23,079 nt of DNA from Desulfovibrio sp. UBA4079 (GTDB taxonomy: Bacteria; Desulfobacterota; Desulfovibrionia; Desulfovibrionales; Desulfovibrionaceae), in assembly GCA_002382645.1 (NCBI GenBank), contig DFYP01000118.1, positions 6,624-29,702 of the forward strand, in the 5' to 3' direction. A program made the position numbers and the translations under genes. Under the pieces are notes generated by a model that saw only the letters and a list, made by a program, of their open reading frames with translations, ran no database searches and was not told the DNA's origin. Of this stretch, positions 6,306-14,046 are shown in pieces. Position 1 is the stretch's first letter. Each line of letters begins with the position of its first letter.

Positions 6306-7319
6306 ATGAAGACAGCTATTTTCGGCTTCTCCGGCTCCGGCAAGACCGACCTGTTCGCGGCCCTGGCCGGGGAAAAGGCCGCCCAGGCGGGCAACCGGGC
6401 CATGGTCAAGGTGCCCGAGCCCCGGCTGGAGCCCCTGGCGGCCCTGTTCAGCCCCAAGAAGGTCACCTACAGCGAGATCGAGTACCTGGACATCCCCGGC
6501 GGCGGGGGCAAGGGCACGGGCCTGGGCGAGCGCGTGCTCAACGAAATCCGGCCCTACGACTGCCTGCTGGGCGTGCTGGACGCCTTTTCCGGCCTGTCCG
6601 ACCCCAGGCAGCAGTGGCAGGCCTGCGAGGCCGATCTGCTCGTCTCGGACCTGGCCGTGGTGGAGAAGCGCCAGGAGCGCCTGGTCCTGGACAAGCGCAA
6701 GAGCAAGGATCTGGTCAATCCCAAGGAAGAGGAGTTCCTGGAGCGCTGCAAGGCCCTGCTGGAGGGCGAGAAGCCCCTGCGCAGCGACCCGGATGTGGCC
6801 AATGAGCCCGTGCTGCGCGGCTTCCGCTTCCTCTCGGCCAAGCCCGTGCTCTACGCCTGGAACTGCACCGAGTCGGACTTCGCCACCTTCCAGGTCCCGG
6901 CCGAGGCCACGGGCCAGACCCATCTGGCGGTCTCGGCCAAGCTCGAGCGGGAGCTGGCCCAGATCACGGACCCGGCCGAGCGCGAGATGTTCTTCGCCGA
7001 CCTGGGCATCACGGAATCCGTGCTGGACCGGGTCATCGCCCGGACCTACCGGCTCCTGGGGCTCATCTCCTTCCTCACGGCCGGGCCCGACGAGGTGCGC
7101 TCCTGGGCCGTACGCAAGGGAGCCAAGGCCCCGGAGGCCGCCGGGGTCATCCACTCGGACTTCCAGAAGGGCTTCATCCGGGCCGAGGTGCTCGGCTGGA
7201 ACGACTTCCTCACGGCCAAGGACTTCAAGAAGGCCAAGGAACTGGGGCTCACCCGCCTGGAAGGCAAGGAATACGTGGTCGCCGACGGCGACATCATCGA
7301 GTTCCGCTTCAACGTCTAG
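6306..7319 (+). CDS. YchF/Obg-like P-loop NTPase with DUF933/TGS C-terminus
   Basis: The protein has 337 residues, against about 363 for E. coli YchF. The C-terminal third is unmistakably YchF-type: FLTAGPDEVRSWAVRKGA, then AAGVIHSDFQKGFIRAEV, and the ending EGKEYVVADGDIIEFRFNV. YchF proteins bind ATP or GTP and associate with ribosomes and stress responses. The N-terminal P-loop here is GFSGSGKTD, not the usual NVGKS/T form; the switch region reads DIPGGGGKGTGLGE, and NCTE occupies the N-x-x-E nucleotide-specificity position. It is therefore probably a diverged paralogue rather than the housekeeping YchF (inference). The ATG is preceded by GCGAGG. The gene runs divergently from the shikimate kinase gene and stands alone. 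Confidence 0.85.
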   Translation: MKTAIFGFSGSGKTDLFAALAGEKAAQAGNRAMVKVPEPRLEPLAALFSPKKVTYSEIEYLDIPGGGGKGTGLGERVLNEIRPYDCLLGVLDAFSGLSDPRQQWQACEADLLVSDLAVVEKRQERLVLDKRKSKDLVNPKEEEFLERCKALLEGEKPLRSDPDVANEPVLRGFRFLSAKPVLYAWNCTESDFATFQVPAEATGQTHLAVSAKLERELAQITDPAEREMFFADLGITESVLDRVIARTYRLLGLISFLTAGPDEVRSWAVRKGAKAPEAAGVIHSDFQKGFIRAEVLGWNDFLTAKDFKKAKELGLTRLEGKEYVVADGDIIEFRFNV

Positions 7320-7350
7320 GCCCGCCCCGCCTTGAGCAGGGCCGGGCTTT
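7320..7350 (+). terminator. Possible intrinsic terminator after the YchF-like gene
   Basis: Just after the stop, GCCCG (7320-7324) can pair with CGGGC (7343-7347), with a further CCC/GGG pairing inside, followed only by TTT. The GC-rich stem is plausible but the T tract is short. It overlaps the candidate promoter of the next gene. Confidence 0.35.
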
Positions 7351-7360
7351 GCCGTAGCAT
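7332..7360 (+). promoter_or_regulatory. Candidate promoter of CgeB-like gene, start at the ATG
   Basis: TTGAGC (7332-7337) and TAGCAT (7355-7360) are separated by 17 bases; each matches consensus at four of six positions. The -10 ends 6 bases before the A of the ATG at 7367, so +1 would be the start codon itself. No Shine-Dalgarno is visible, which fits a leaderless message. Confidence 0.4.
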
Positions 7361-7366
7361 GGCCCC

Positions 7367-9046
7367 ATGCCCGTGTCCTCCGCCACTCCCCTGTTCCAGA
7401 ACGGCGTTCTGGCCGACGTGGTCGCGCGCGTGGACGGCAAGGACCGCCGCCTCTGGGGCCGCGGCGGCCGGGCCGCCGAGGAGGCCCTGACCCGGGACGC
7501 GCTGCGGACCCCGGGCCTGCCCGTGTTCCTGGGCGCTGGCCTGGGCGCGGGCCTGGACCTAGCCCTGGCCCAGGACCGCGTTCCCCTGGCCGTGGTGGAC
7601 CGCGAACGCGCCATCCTGAAGGTGAGCGGCTGCGTCGAACGCCTTGCCGGAAGGCCGGAGATCCTCTGGCTCGACCAGGCCGATCCCCGGGACGTGCTGG
7701 CCCGCCTGCGGCGCTGGCAGGAGGAGCACGGCCACGCGGCCCTGGCCCCCGTGGCCCCGCCCTTCTACCAGCGCCTGGACCGCGCCTACTACGGGGCCCT
7801 GCGCCAGGCCCTGTCCGAGCCCGCGCCCGCGGCCGGGGATTTCTTCCAGCGCATGGCCTACGCCAGATTCAGCGGCCCCCTGCCCCGGGTCCTGGTCCTG
7901 GGCAGCCGCTACTTCATCATGGGCGAGGTGCTGGAGGCCCTGACCCGGCTGGGCGCGCCCTTCCGACTCCTCAACCTGCACACGCCCCGGGACGGCGCGG
8001 CCTACTGCGCGGACCTGCTCACGGCCGTGGCCGATTTCCGGCCCGACCTCATCCTCACCGTGAACCACCTGGGCTTCGACCGCTCCGGGGCCCTGGCCGA
8101 GCTCCTGGAGCGCCTGCGGCTGCCCGCGGTGTCCTGGTTCGTGGACAACCCGGGCCTGACCCTGGTCCTGTTCGAGAACGCTCGTTCGCCCTGGGTCCTC
8201 CTCTGCGCCCACGACGCCGACGACGCGGCCCGGCTCCGGGCCGAGGGCTTCCCCCACGTGCTCCACCTGCCCCTGGCCACGGACCCGCACATCTTCCATC
8301 CCCAGGTTCCCGGGCGGCCGGGCTGGGGCTTCGACGTGTCCTTTGTGGGCGATTCCAAGACCCAGCTCGTGGCCGAGCGGCTCAAGACCGGCCGCTTCCC
8401 CCGGCCCCTGCTCCTGGCCTTTCGCGAGGTCGCGCGCACCTTCCTGGAGACCCCGGACCGGGACCTGCGCCGCCATCTGGAGGAACGCCACCCCGAGACC
8501 GCGGCCCTGGCCGAGGCCCTGCCGGAAGTCGAGCGCCGGTCCTGGTTCCGGAGCCTGGTCCTGCGCGAGGCCAGCCGCCTCTACCGTCTGCGCTGCGTGC
8601 GCGAACTGCTGCCGTTCGCCCCGGCCATCGCCGGGGACCGGCACTGGCTCCGGGCCCTGCGCGGGCCCGCGGCCTGGACCTGGCTCAGGCGGCTGGACTA
8701 CTACGAGGATCTGCCCGCGCTGTACATGGCGAGCAAGGTGAACTTCAACTGCACCAGCGCCCAAATGAAGGGCGCGCCCAACCAGCGGGTGTTCGACGTG
8801 CCCGCCTGCGGCGGCTTCCTGCTCACGGACCAGCGGGACCAGGTGGCGGAGCTGAGCGAGCCGGGACGCGAGGTGGTCTTCTACCGGGAACCCGGGGAGA
8901 TCGGGGAACTCGTGCGCCACTACCTGGGCAACGAGACCGCGCGGCAGCGGGTGGCCCAGGCCGCGCGGGCCAGGGTCCTGGCCGAGCACACCTACGAACA
9001 GCGGCTCACAACGCTCTTCGCCGCGGCCCGCCGCATCTTCGCCTGA
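7367..9046 (+). CDS. CgeB-like glycosyltransferase family protein
   Basis: The protein has 559 residues. The N-terminal ~170 residues are poorly conserved. A GT-B-like first half starts near 'VLVLGSRYFIMGEVLEAL', with 'FRPDLILTVNHLGFD' and 'PAVSWFVDNP', typical of CgeB/DUF3880 proteins. The second half has 'FDVSFVGDSK' and, near the C-terminus, 'KVNFNCTSAQMKGAPNQRVFD' followed by 'CGGFLLTDQRDQVAELSEPG' and 'EHTYEQRL', the usual C-terminal transferase domain. Such proteins are common near flagellar or surface glycan loci in Desulfovibrio; the acceptor here is unknown. The gene stands alone and its end is 2 bases from the end of the opposite-strand lipoprotein gene. The ATG lacks a Shine-Dalgarno and sits directly under a -10-like element. 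Confidence 0.8.
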   Translation: MPVSSATPLFQNGVLADVVARVDGKDRRLWGRGGRAAEEALTRDALRTPGLPVFLGAGLGAGLDLALAQDRVPLAVVDRERAILKVSGCVERLAGRPEILWLDQADPRDVLARLRRWQEEHGHAALAPVAPPFYQRLDRAYYGALRQALSEPAPAAGDFFQRMAYARFSGPLPRVLVLGSRYFIMGEVLEALTRLGAPFRLLNLHTPRDGAAYCADLLTAVADFRPDLILTVNHLGFDRSGALAELLERLRLPAVSWFVDNPGLTLVLFENARSPWVLLCAHDADDAARLRAEGFPHVLHLPLATDPHIFHPQVPGRPGWGFDVSFVGDSKTQLVAERLKTGRFPRPLLLAFREVARTFLETPDRDLRRHLEERHPETAALAEALPEVERRSWFRSLVLREASRLYRLRCVRELLPFAPAIAGDRHWLRALRGPAAWTWLRRLDYYEDLPALYMASKVNFNCTSAQMKGAPNQRVFDVPACGGFLLTDQRDQVAELSEPGREVVFYREPGEIGELVRHYLGNETARQRVAQAARARVLAEHTYEQRLTTLFAAARRIFA

Positions 9047-9048
9047 GC

Positions 9049-10326
9049 CTACAGGCCGCCGAAGCGCTCGGCCCAGGCCTTGTCCAGGGCCTCGCCGTAT
9101 TCCTCGGGAATCTCCGGAACCGCCGACACGCCCAGGGCCCCGAAGGACAGGGAGGCCTTGCCCAGGTGGGTGCCCACGATCTTGGCCTGGAACGCCTCGG
9201 GCAGCCGGGACACGTCCACGGCCGGGAAATCGCCCCAGGCCTTGGGCTGGAACTTGGACAGCTGGGCCTCGGGCGAGAGCACCAGGTCGGCCACCAGCAT
9301 GGCCCCGGGCTTGTTGGCGGCGTTGGCCGGAATGGCCAGGAAGCGCAGGTGGTACAGGGAATTCTCCAGGACCGTGGTGCGCACCGTGTCCTTGTAGGTC
9401 CCGGCCAGGATGCTTCCCTGGGCGTGCAGCGGCTCAAAGGACATGGCCATGTCCAGCTCGCCCCTGGCGAAGAGCGCGGCCAGTTCGGCGGCGTCCTTGG
9501 GGTATTCCCGGCCCTTTTTCCAGAGGTAGGGCGTCAGCTCGCGCAGGTAGGACCAGAGCAGGGGGAAGCGCTCCCGGGCCAGGTCCGCGTTGAACGGGAT
9601 CATGTACTGCTGGTGCCCGCCGCTCACGGCGAACAGGGCCTGGCGCAGGAAGGCCGAGCCCACGGGATCGCCCGGCCGGGGATAGGTGAACCGGCCCGGA
9701 TGGTCCCGGGCCCACTCCAGCAGGGCGGCGAAGCCCTCGGGCGGGTTCTTGACCCGGACCGAGTCGTACTCGAAGACGAACTGCTCCCAGCCCCAGGGCG
9801 ACTCGAAGCCCTCGGTGGCCAGGCCGAAGTCCTGGGAGGCCAGGGTCTGGTTCACGTAGGCCTGGAAATTGGGCAGCTTGCCCGCGAACGGCCCGAACAG
9901 GGCCCCGGCCTGCCGGAGCGTGCGGAAGACCCGTCCGAAGCTCCAGACCAGGTCCAGGTCGCCCGTGGGCCGGTCCTTGGCCGCCAGAATCCCGGCCACC
10001 ATCTCTTCCGGCTCCCGGGGCACCAGCTCCAGGGTCAGGCCGTAGCGGCGCTTGGCCTCGGGCGCCAGCCAGGCCTCCACCCAGCGGGCCGCGGCCTGCT
10101 CGCTTGCCGGCAGGGCCAGGCGCACGGTGCTTTCCCGGGCGGCCTCCACGGCGGCCGAAAAGTCCTTGGCCCGCCAGTCCACCCCGGGCGCCACGGGTTC
10201 CGCCGGGGGCAGGACGGTTTCCGCCGCAGGCGGGGCGGCCTCCTCCTTGGGCTTGGCGGGTTCCTCCTCCCGGGAGCAGGCCGCCAGGGCGAGGAGCAGG
10301 ACGAAAAGGACTACGGCGCGTCGCAT
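9049..10326 (-). CDS. YnjB-like ABC transporter substrate-binding lipoprotein
   Basis: The protein has 425 residues. It opens with a lipoprotein signal: a charged MRR, a hydrophobic core, and a lipobox LAAC with Cys17, then a Glu/Lys/Pro-rich linker to ~50. The body looks like an extracellular solute-binding protein; 'FEYDSVRVKNPPEGFAALLE' and 'GRFTYPRPGDPVGSAFLRQAL' resemble YnjB (COG4134) of the uncharacterised YnjBCD transporter. Ser follows the lipidated Cys, so under the E. coli +2 rule it would go to the outer membrane, which would be odd for a transporter partner. No permease or ATPase gene is adjacent, so it is an orphan here. The ATG has AAGGAG eight bases upstream. It lies 28 bases after the HsdR_N-like gene and is probably co-transcribed with it. 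Confidence 0.82.
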   Translation of the reverse strand: MRRAVVLFVLLLALAACSREEEPAKPKEEAAPPAAETVLPPAEPVAPGVDWRAKDFSAAVEAARESTVRLALPASEQAAARWVEAWLAPEAKRRYGLTLELVPREPEEMVAGILAAKDRPTGDLDLVWSFGRVFRTLRQAGALFGPFAGKLPNFQAYVNQTLASQDFGLATEGFESPWGWEQFVFEYDSVRVKNPPEGFAALLEWARDHPGRFTYPRPGDPVGSAFLRQALFAVSGGHQQYMIPFNADLARERFPLLWSYLRELTPYLWKKGREYPKDAAELAALFARGELDMAMSFEPLHAQGSILAGTYKDTVRTTVLENSLYHLRFLAIPANAANKPGAMLVADLVLSPEAQLSKFQPKAWGDFPAVDVSRLPEAFQAKIVGTHLGKASLSFGALGVSAVPEIPEEYGEALDKAWAERFGGL

Positions 10327-10354
10327 GGGTGTCTCCTTGGAGGGCCGGGCCGCC

Positions 10355-10927
10355 TCAGCCCTTCCGGGGCTTGGGCGGCAGGCTGCAGGATTCGGAACAG
10401 CAGGTGCCGAAGAGAAAGCCGCAGTAGGTGTGGAAGATGCGGGTGAGCCGCTCCCGCTGCTGCGCGGTGAGGGGCTTGCGCTCCACCGGGCGGGTGCGGG
10501 CCATGAGCTCGTCCCAGGCCGGGACCGCGCCCATGCCCTGGGCCAGGACCTGGCCCGTGGCCGTGTCCAGGAGCGCGGCCTGCATGGTGTCCGTGACCAG
10601 GGCCAGGGGCACCGGGCCGCCGGGGAAGAGCCGGGCCGCGGCCACGGTCTCGCGCTCGTACGAGCCCACGTCCCCGGCGCTGAAGATCACCAGGAGCGCG
10701 GGCCGGTCCTCGGGATCCAAGGCCACCAGGTCCACGCTCCGGGAATACTGCTCCCCGTCCACCTCGTAGGGCAGTTCCACCTTGGCCCGCAGGCGCTCCC
10801 GGGGGTAGCCGCGCTCCTCCACCAGAAGCCGCGCCAGGGCCTGGCGGAACTCCTCGTAGGTGGTCTCCTCGATCTCCTCGCCGGAGAGATAGTCGCGCAG
10901 CGTGCCGCCCAGGCTCGTTTCGTGCAT
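10355..10927 (-). CDS. HsdR_N-type (PD-(D/E)xK-like) small protein with degenerate active site
   Basis: The protein has 190 residues. The layout fits the N-terminal domain of type I restriction R subunits (HSDR_N): an N-terminal helix 'YEEFRQALARLLVEERGYP', strand 'AKVELPYEVDGEQY', and 'RSVDLVAL' with Asp66. The strand that normally ends Glu-x-Lys reads VIFSAG (80-85), so Glu and Lys are replaced by Phe and Ala and nuclease activity is unlikely. The C-terminus has a cysteine cluster (169, 176, 177, 181) of possible metal-binding type. No other restriction-modification gene is nearby. I chose the ATG at 10925-10927; the frame stays open far upstream through the terminator, but that stretch is antisense-like and out of frame with the neighbouring nuoN gene. 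No Shine-Dalgarno is visible. Confidence 0.75.
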   Translation of the reverse strand: MHETSLGGTLRDYLSGEEIEETTYEEFRQALARLLVEERGYPRERLRAKVELPYEVDGEQYSRSVDLVALDPEDRPALLVIFSAGDVGSYERETVAAARLFPGGPVPLALVTDTMQAALLDTATGQVLAQGMGAVPAWDELMARTRPVERKPLTAQQRERLTRIFHTYCGFLFGTCCSESCSLPPKPRKG

Positions 10928-10933
10928 GGCCCT

Positions 10934-10962
10934 GGCATAGCACGAAGCCGGACCGGAACCAA
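10934..10962 (-). promoter_or_regulatory. Candidate promoter of HsdR_N-like gene, start at the ATG
   Basis: On the minus strand TTGGTT (10957-10962) and TATGCC (10934-10939) are separated by 17 bases. The -10 ends 6 bases before the A of the ATG at 10927, so the message would be leaderless. It lies just downstream of the complex I operon terminator, where a new promoter is needed. Confidence 0.35.
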
Positions 10963-10993
10963 GACTGGCGCACTGCCCCCTCCCCTGCTCCGG

Positions 10994-11022
10994 AAAAACA
11001 AAGGGGGCCGTGCGGCCCCCTT
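10994..11022 (-). terminator. Intrinsic terminator of the complex I operon
   Basis: Read on the minus strand, a 9-base perfect stem AAGGGGGCC / GGCCCCCTT (11014-11022 and 11001-11009) encloses a 4-base loop, followed by TG and then five T (10994-10998). It starts 25 bases after the nuoN stop. The plus strand has no T tract after the hairpin, so the orientation is clear. Confidence 0.88.
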
Positions 11023-11046
11023 GTTCGTTCTGCGGATCGGATCCCT

Positions 11047-12471
11047 CTAGTGCATGAGCCCCTGGCCCGCGGCGATGGCGAACTCGAAGAGCGGCGCCGG
11101 GATCATGCCCAGGACCAGGACCACGGCGGCCAGAAGCCCTGCGCCCACCACGCTGAACGCGCTGGTGTCCGGGGCCGCGCCCTCGGTCAGGGTGTCCTCG
11201 GTGTAGGCGTGGCGCACCAGGGACAGGTAGTAGTAGATAGCGAAGGCGCTGTTCACGGCGAGCGTGATGACCAGCCAGTTGTAGCCCTGGTTCCAGGCCG
11301 CGGTGATCAGGAAGAACTTGCCGATGAAGCCCACGGTGGGCGGCAGGCCCACCAGGGCGAAGGCCCCCACGCCCAGGGAGAAGGCCAGGGAGGGGGCGCG
11401 CTTGTACAGGCCGTTCAGGTCGTCGAGCTGGAGGTTGCGGCCGTCCGAGGCCACCCGGCTGATGACCCAGAAGGCCAGCAGGTTCATGGCCACGTAGGCC
11501 AGGGCGTAGAAGGCCGCGGCTGCCAGGCCCTGGGCCGTGCCGGCCACGAGTCCGACCATGACGTAGCCAGCGTGGGCCACGGAGGAGAAGCCGAGCATGC
11601 GCTTCACGTCCTTCTGGGCCAGGGCGCAGAGGTTGCCGAAGGTCATGGAGATGGCGCCCAGCCAGGCCAGGGTCGTGGTGATCTCCAGGCCGGGCTTCAG
11701 GAGCGTGGCCAGGCGCACCAGGATGACCACCGCGCCGAGCTTGGGCAGGGTGGCCACGTAGGCCGCGGTCTCGTTGCTGGTGCCCTGGTAGACGTCCGGG
11801 CACCAGAAGTGGAACGGGAACAGGGCCAGCTTGTAGAACATGCCGGCCAGGAACAGGGACAGGCCCACCACGGCCATGGGCGCGTCGGCCCAGGCCCAGG
11901 ACTTGGTGGCCAGGGCCGCGATGTAGGTGGTCTGCTGGGAGGCCAGGACGTAGGACAGGCCGTAGAGCGCCAGGGCCGTGGCCACGGCGCCGAACAGGAT
12001 GTACTTGATGCCGGCCTCGGCCGCGCCCTTGTCGTGGGCCCGCAGCGGGATGAGCGTGTACAGGCTGTAGGAGGACAGCTCCAGGGCCAGGTAGATGGTG
12101 AACAGCTCCGTGGCCGAGGACAGGATCATCAGGCCCCAGGCCGAAAGCGCCAGGAACATGTAGTAGTCGCTGCGCTTCTCGCCCTCCAGGGTGGGCTGGC
12201 GCGTGGCGTTGAGCACGGCCACGAAGAACCCGGCGGCGATGGTGATCTTGAAGAACTGGGAGAGCGCGTCCAGCTTGTAGACGTCGTAGAACATGACGCC
12301 GCTGGACTTGAACGAGACGATGGACACGAACAGGCCCAGTCCCGCAAAGAACGGCAGCCATCTTTCCACGTGGGGCTCCCAGTCCCTGTTGCCGAGGCTC
12401 TGGATGAACAGAGCCATGATCAGCAGAAACTGGAACAGTTCCGGTACGACGAGAGTCGGGCTGAAGTTCAC
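11047..12471 (-). CDS. nuoN: NADH-quinone oxidoreductase subunit N
   Basis: This is an antiporter-like membrane subunit of complex I with about 14 membrane segments, acting in proton translocation. Signature residues are the helix-5 glutamate in LALELSSYSLY, the helix-7 lysine in MFYKLALFPFHFW, and the helix-8 lysine in ATLPKLGAVV. The stretch 'FHFWCPDVYQGTSNE' is typical of NuoN. Two in-frame GTG codons could start it. I favour the one at 12469-12471 because AGGGAG (12480-12485) ends 8 bases before it; the GTG at 12478-12480 overlaps that ribosome-binding site and would add three residues. The AGGGAG begins within the nuoM stop codon (TAG), so translation is probably coupled. It is the last gene of the operon, followed by a strong terminator. 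Confidence 0.93.
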   Translation of the reverse strand: MNFSPTLVVPELFQFLLIMALFIQSLGNRDWEPHVERWLPFFAGLGLFVSIVSFKSSGVMFYDVYKLDALSQFFKITIAAGFFVAVLNATRQPTLEGEKRSDYYMFLALSAWGLMILSSATELFTIYLALELSSYSLYTLIPLRAHDKGAAEAGIKYILFGAVATALALYGLSYVLASQQTTYIAALATKSWAWADAPMAVVGLSLFLAGMFYKLALFPFHFWCPDVYQGTSNETAAYVATLPKLGAVVILVRLATLLKPGLEITTTLAWLGAISMTFGNLCALAQKDVKRMLGFSSVAHAGYVMVGLVAGTAQGLAAAAFYALAYVAMNLLAFWVISRVASDGRNLQLDDLNGLYKRAPSLAFSLGVGAFALVGLPPTVGFIGKFFLITAAWNQGYNWLVITLAVNSAFAIYYYLSLVRHAYTEDTLTEGAAPDTSAFSVVGAGLLAAVVLVLGMIPAPLFEFAIAAGQGLMH

Positions 12472-12483
12472 GTCCGCCACTCC

Positions 12484-14022
12484 CTAGTTCTTCGCCGCCG
12501 CGACGCCGAAGAGCGCGCGGGCTGCGGTTTGCATCGGATGCTCATCCACCGACTGGGCCACCTGCTTGCGCGAGTGGTAGTCGGCCAGGAGCTTCTCGAC
12601 GGAGGGATCGATCATCCGGAAGAAGACGTTGGGGGCCAGGCCGATGTAGAAGACCATCACGGCCGGGACGAGCAGGTAGACCCACTCCCGGGTGTTCAGA
12701 TCCTTCCAGGTCTTGGCCGAGGACGGGGTGCCCCAGGCCAGCTTGAGCCCCACCCGGAACATGTAGGCCGCGGCCAGCAGCGCGCCGGGCACGATGAGGA
12801 GGCCCACCAGCAGGCTGTTCTGGAACGCGCCCACGAAGACCAGAAGCTCGCCCACGAACCCGTTGGTGCCCGGAAAGCCGAACGAGGCCAGGGAATACAG
12901 GCCCCAGAAGAACATGAAGGCCGGCAGGTACTTGCCCAGGCCCAGGTTCTTGGAGATGTCGCGGCTGTGGCTGCGCTCGTAGACCGTGCCGATCATCATG
13001 AACAGCCCGCCGGTGACGATGCCGTGGTTGAGCATCTGGAACAGGGCCCCTTCCACGCCGCGCAGGTTGAACAGGAAGATGCCCAGGGTCACGAAGCCCA
13101 TGTGGCCCACCGAGGAGTAGGCGATCAGCTTCTTGATGTCGCTCTGGCCCAGGGCCACCGCGCCGCCATAGAGGATCGAGGCGATGGAGATGGCGATCAT
13201 CATGGGCGCGAAGTACTCGCTGGCCGCCGGGGTCAGCGGCAGGCAGAAGCGCAGGAAGCCGTAGGTGCCCATCTTGAGCAGGATGGCCGCCAGGATGACC
13301 GAGCCCGCCGAGGGCGCCTGCACGTGCGCCGCCGGAAGCCAGGTGTGGAACGGGAACATCGGCACCTTGATGGCGAAGGCCAGGGCCATGGCCAGGAAGC
13401 ACCAGAACTGGAAGCGGAAGCTGAAGGTCTGCTGCATGAGCTCCGGAATGGAGAAGGTGCCGCCCTCGATGCGGAAGGCGACGATGGCCACCAGCAGGAG
13501 CGTGGACCCGGCCAGGGTGTACAGGAAGAACTTGATGGAGGCGTACTTGCGCTCGTCGCCGCCCCAGACCGCGATGAGCAGGTACATGGGGATGAGCATG
13601 GCCTCCCAGAAGACATAGAACAGGACGAGGTCCATGGCCGTGAACACGCCCACGCAGGCTGCCGTCATGAACAGCAGACAGAAGTGGAATTCCTTGATCC
13701 GCTTGGAGATGTAGGTCCACGAGCAGAGCACGCACAAGGGCAGGGTGAAGAGCGTCAGCCAGATCATGAGAATGCTGATGCCGTCCACGGCCAAGTGGTA
13801 CTCAAGGCCCCACTGCGAGACCCAGGCGATGCGCTCCACGAACTGGAAGTCCGCGCTGAACTTGTAGGTCGCAAGCGGAATCGCCAGGATGATCTCGAAG
13901 ATGGAGGCGGCCAATGTGTATCCCCGCACCACTGCCTCGCCGCGGATGATGAACAGGCCCGCGGCGGCCAGAAGCGGGAAGACGACCAGACTGCTCAGAA
14001 CCGGATAGCCGTAGTCCAACAC
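12484..14022 (-). CDS. nuoM: NADH-quinone oxidoreductase subunit M
   Basis: The protein has 512 residues, normal for NuoM, with about 14 membrane helices. The proton-channel residues are present: Glu140 in LFYVFWEAMLIPMY, Lys219 in AFAIKVPMFPFHTW and Lys250 in AAILLKMGTYGF. 'HTWLPAAHVQAPSAGSVILA' and 'YSSVGHMGFVTLG' are NuoM signatures. It sits between the second MrpD-like gene and nuoN in the membrane arm of complex I. The start is a GTG (14020-14022) with GGAG five bases upstream; the next codon is TTG, a possible alternative. The gap to the upstream gene is 24 bases. Confidence 0.94.
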   Translation of the reverse strand: MLDYGYPVLSSLVVFPLLAAAGLFIIRGEAVVRGYTLAASIFEIILAIPLATYKFSADFQFVERIAWVSQWGLEYHLAVDGISILMIWLTLFTLPLCVLCSWTYISKRIKEFHFCLLFMTAACVGVFTAMDLVLFYVFWEAMLIPMYLLIAVWGGDERKYASIKFFLYTLAGSTLLLVAIVAFRIEGGTFSIPELMQQTFSFRFQFWCFLAMALAFAIKVPMFPFHTWLPAAHVQAPSAGSVILAAILLKMGTYGFLRFCLPLTPAASEYFAPMMIAISIASILYGGAVALGQSDIKKLIAYSSVGHMGFVTLGIFLFNLRGVEGALFQMLNHGIVTGGLFMMIGTVYERSHSRDISKNLGLGKYLPAFMFFWGLYSLASFGFPGTNGFVGELLVFVGAFQNSLLVGLLIVPGALLAAAYMFRVGLKLAWGTPSSAKTWKDLNTREWVYLLVPAVMVFYIGLAPNVFFRMIDPSVEKLLADYHSRKQVAQSVDEHPMQTAARALFGVAAAKN

Positions 14023-14046
14023 AGCAACTCCGTTACGTTTGCCGGT

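Noticed and set aside
10355..10927. Evidence for a restriction-modification or defence island
   Set aside because: There is only one isolated HsdR_N-like gene with degenerate catalytic residues; no methylase, specificity subunit or mobile element is nearby.
10928..12361. Upstream extension of the HsdR_N-like frame to give 668 codons
   Set aside because: The extension passes through the operon terminator and runs out of frame across nuoN. The domain begins at the ATG at 10927.
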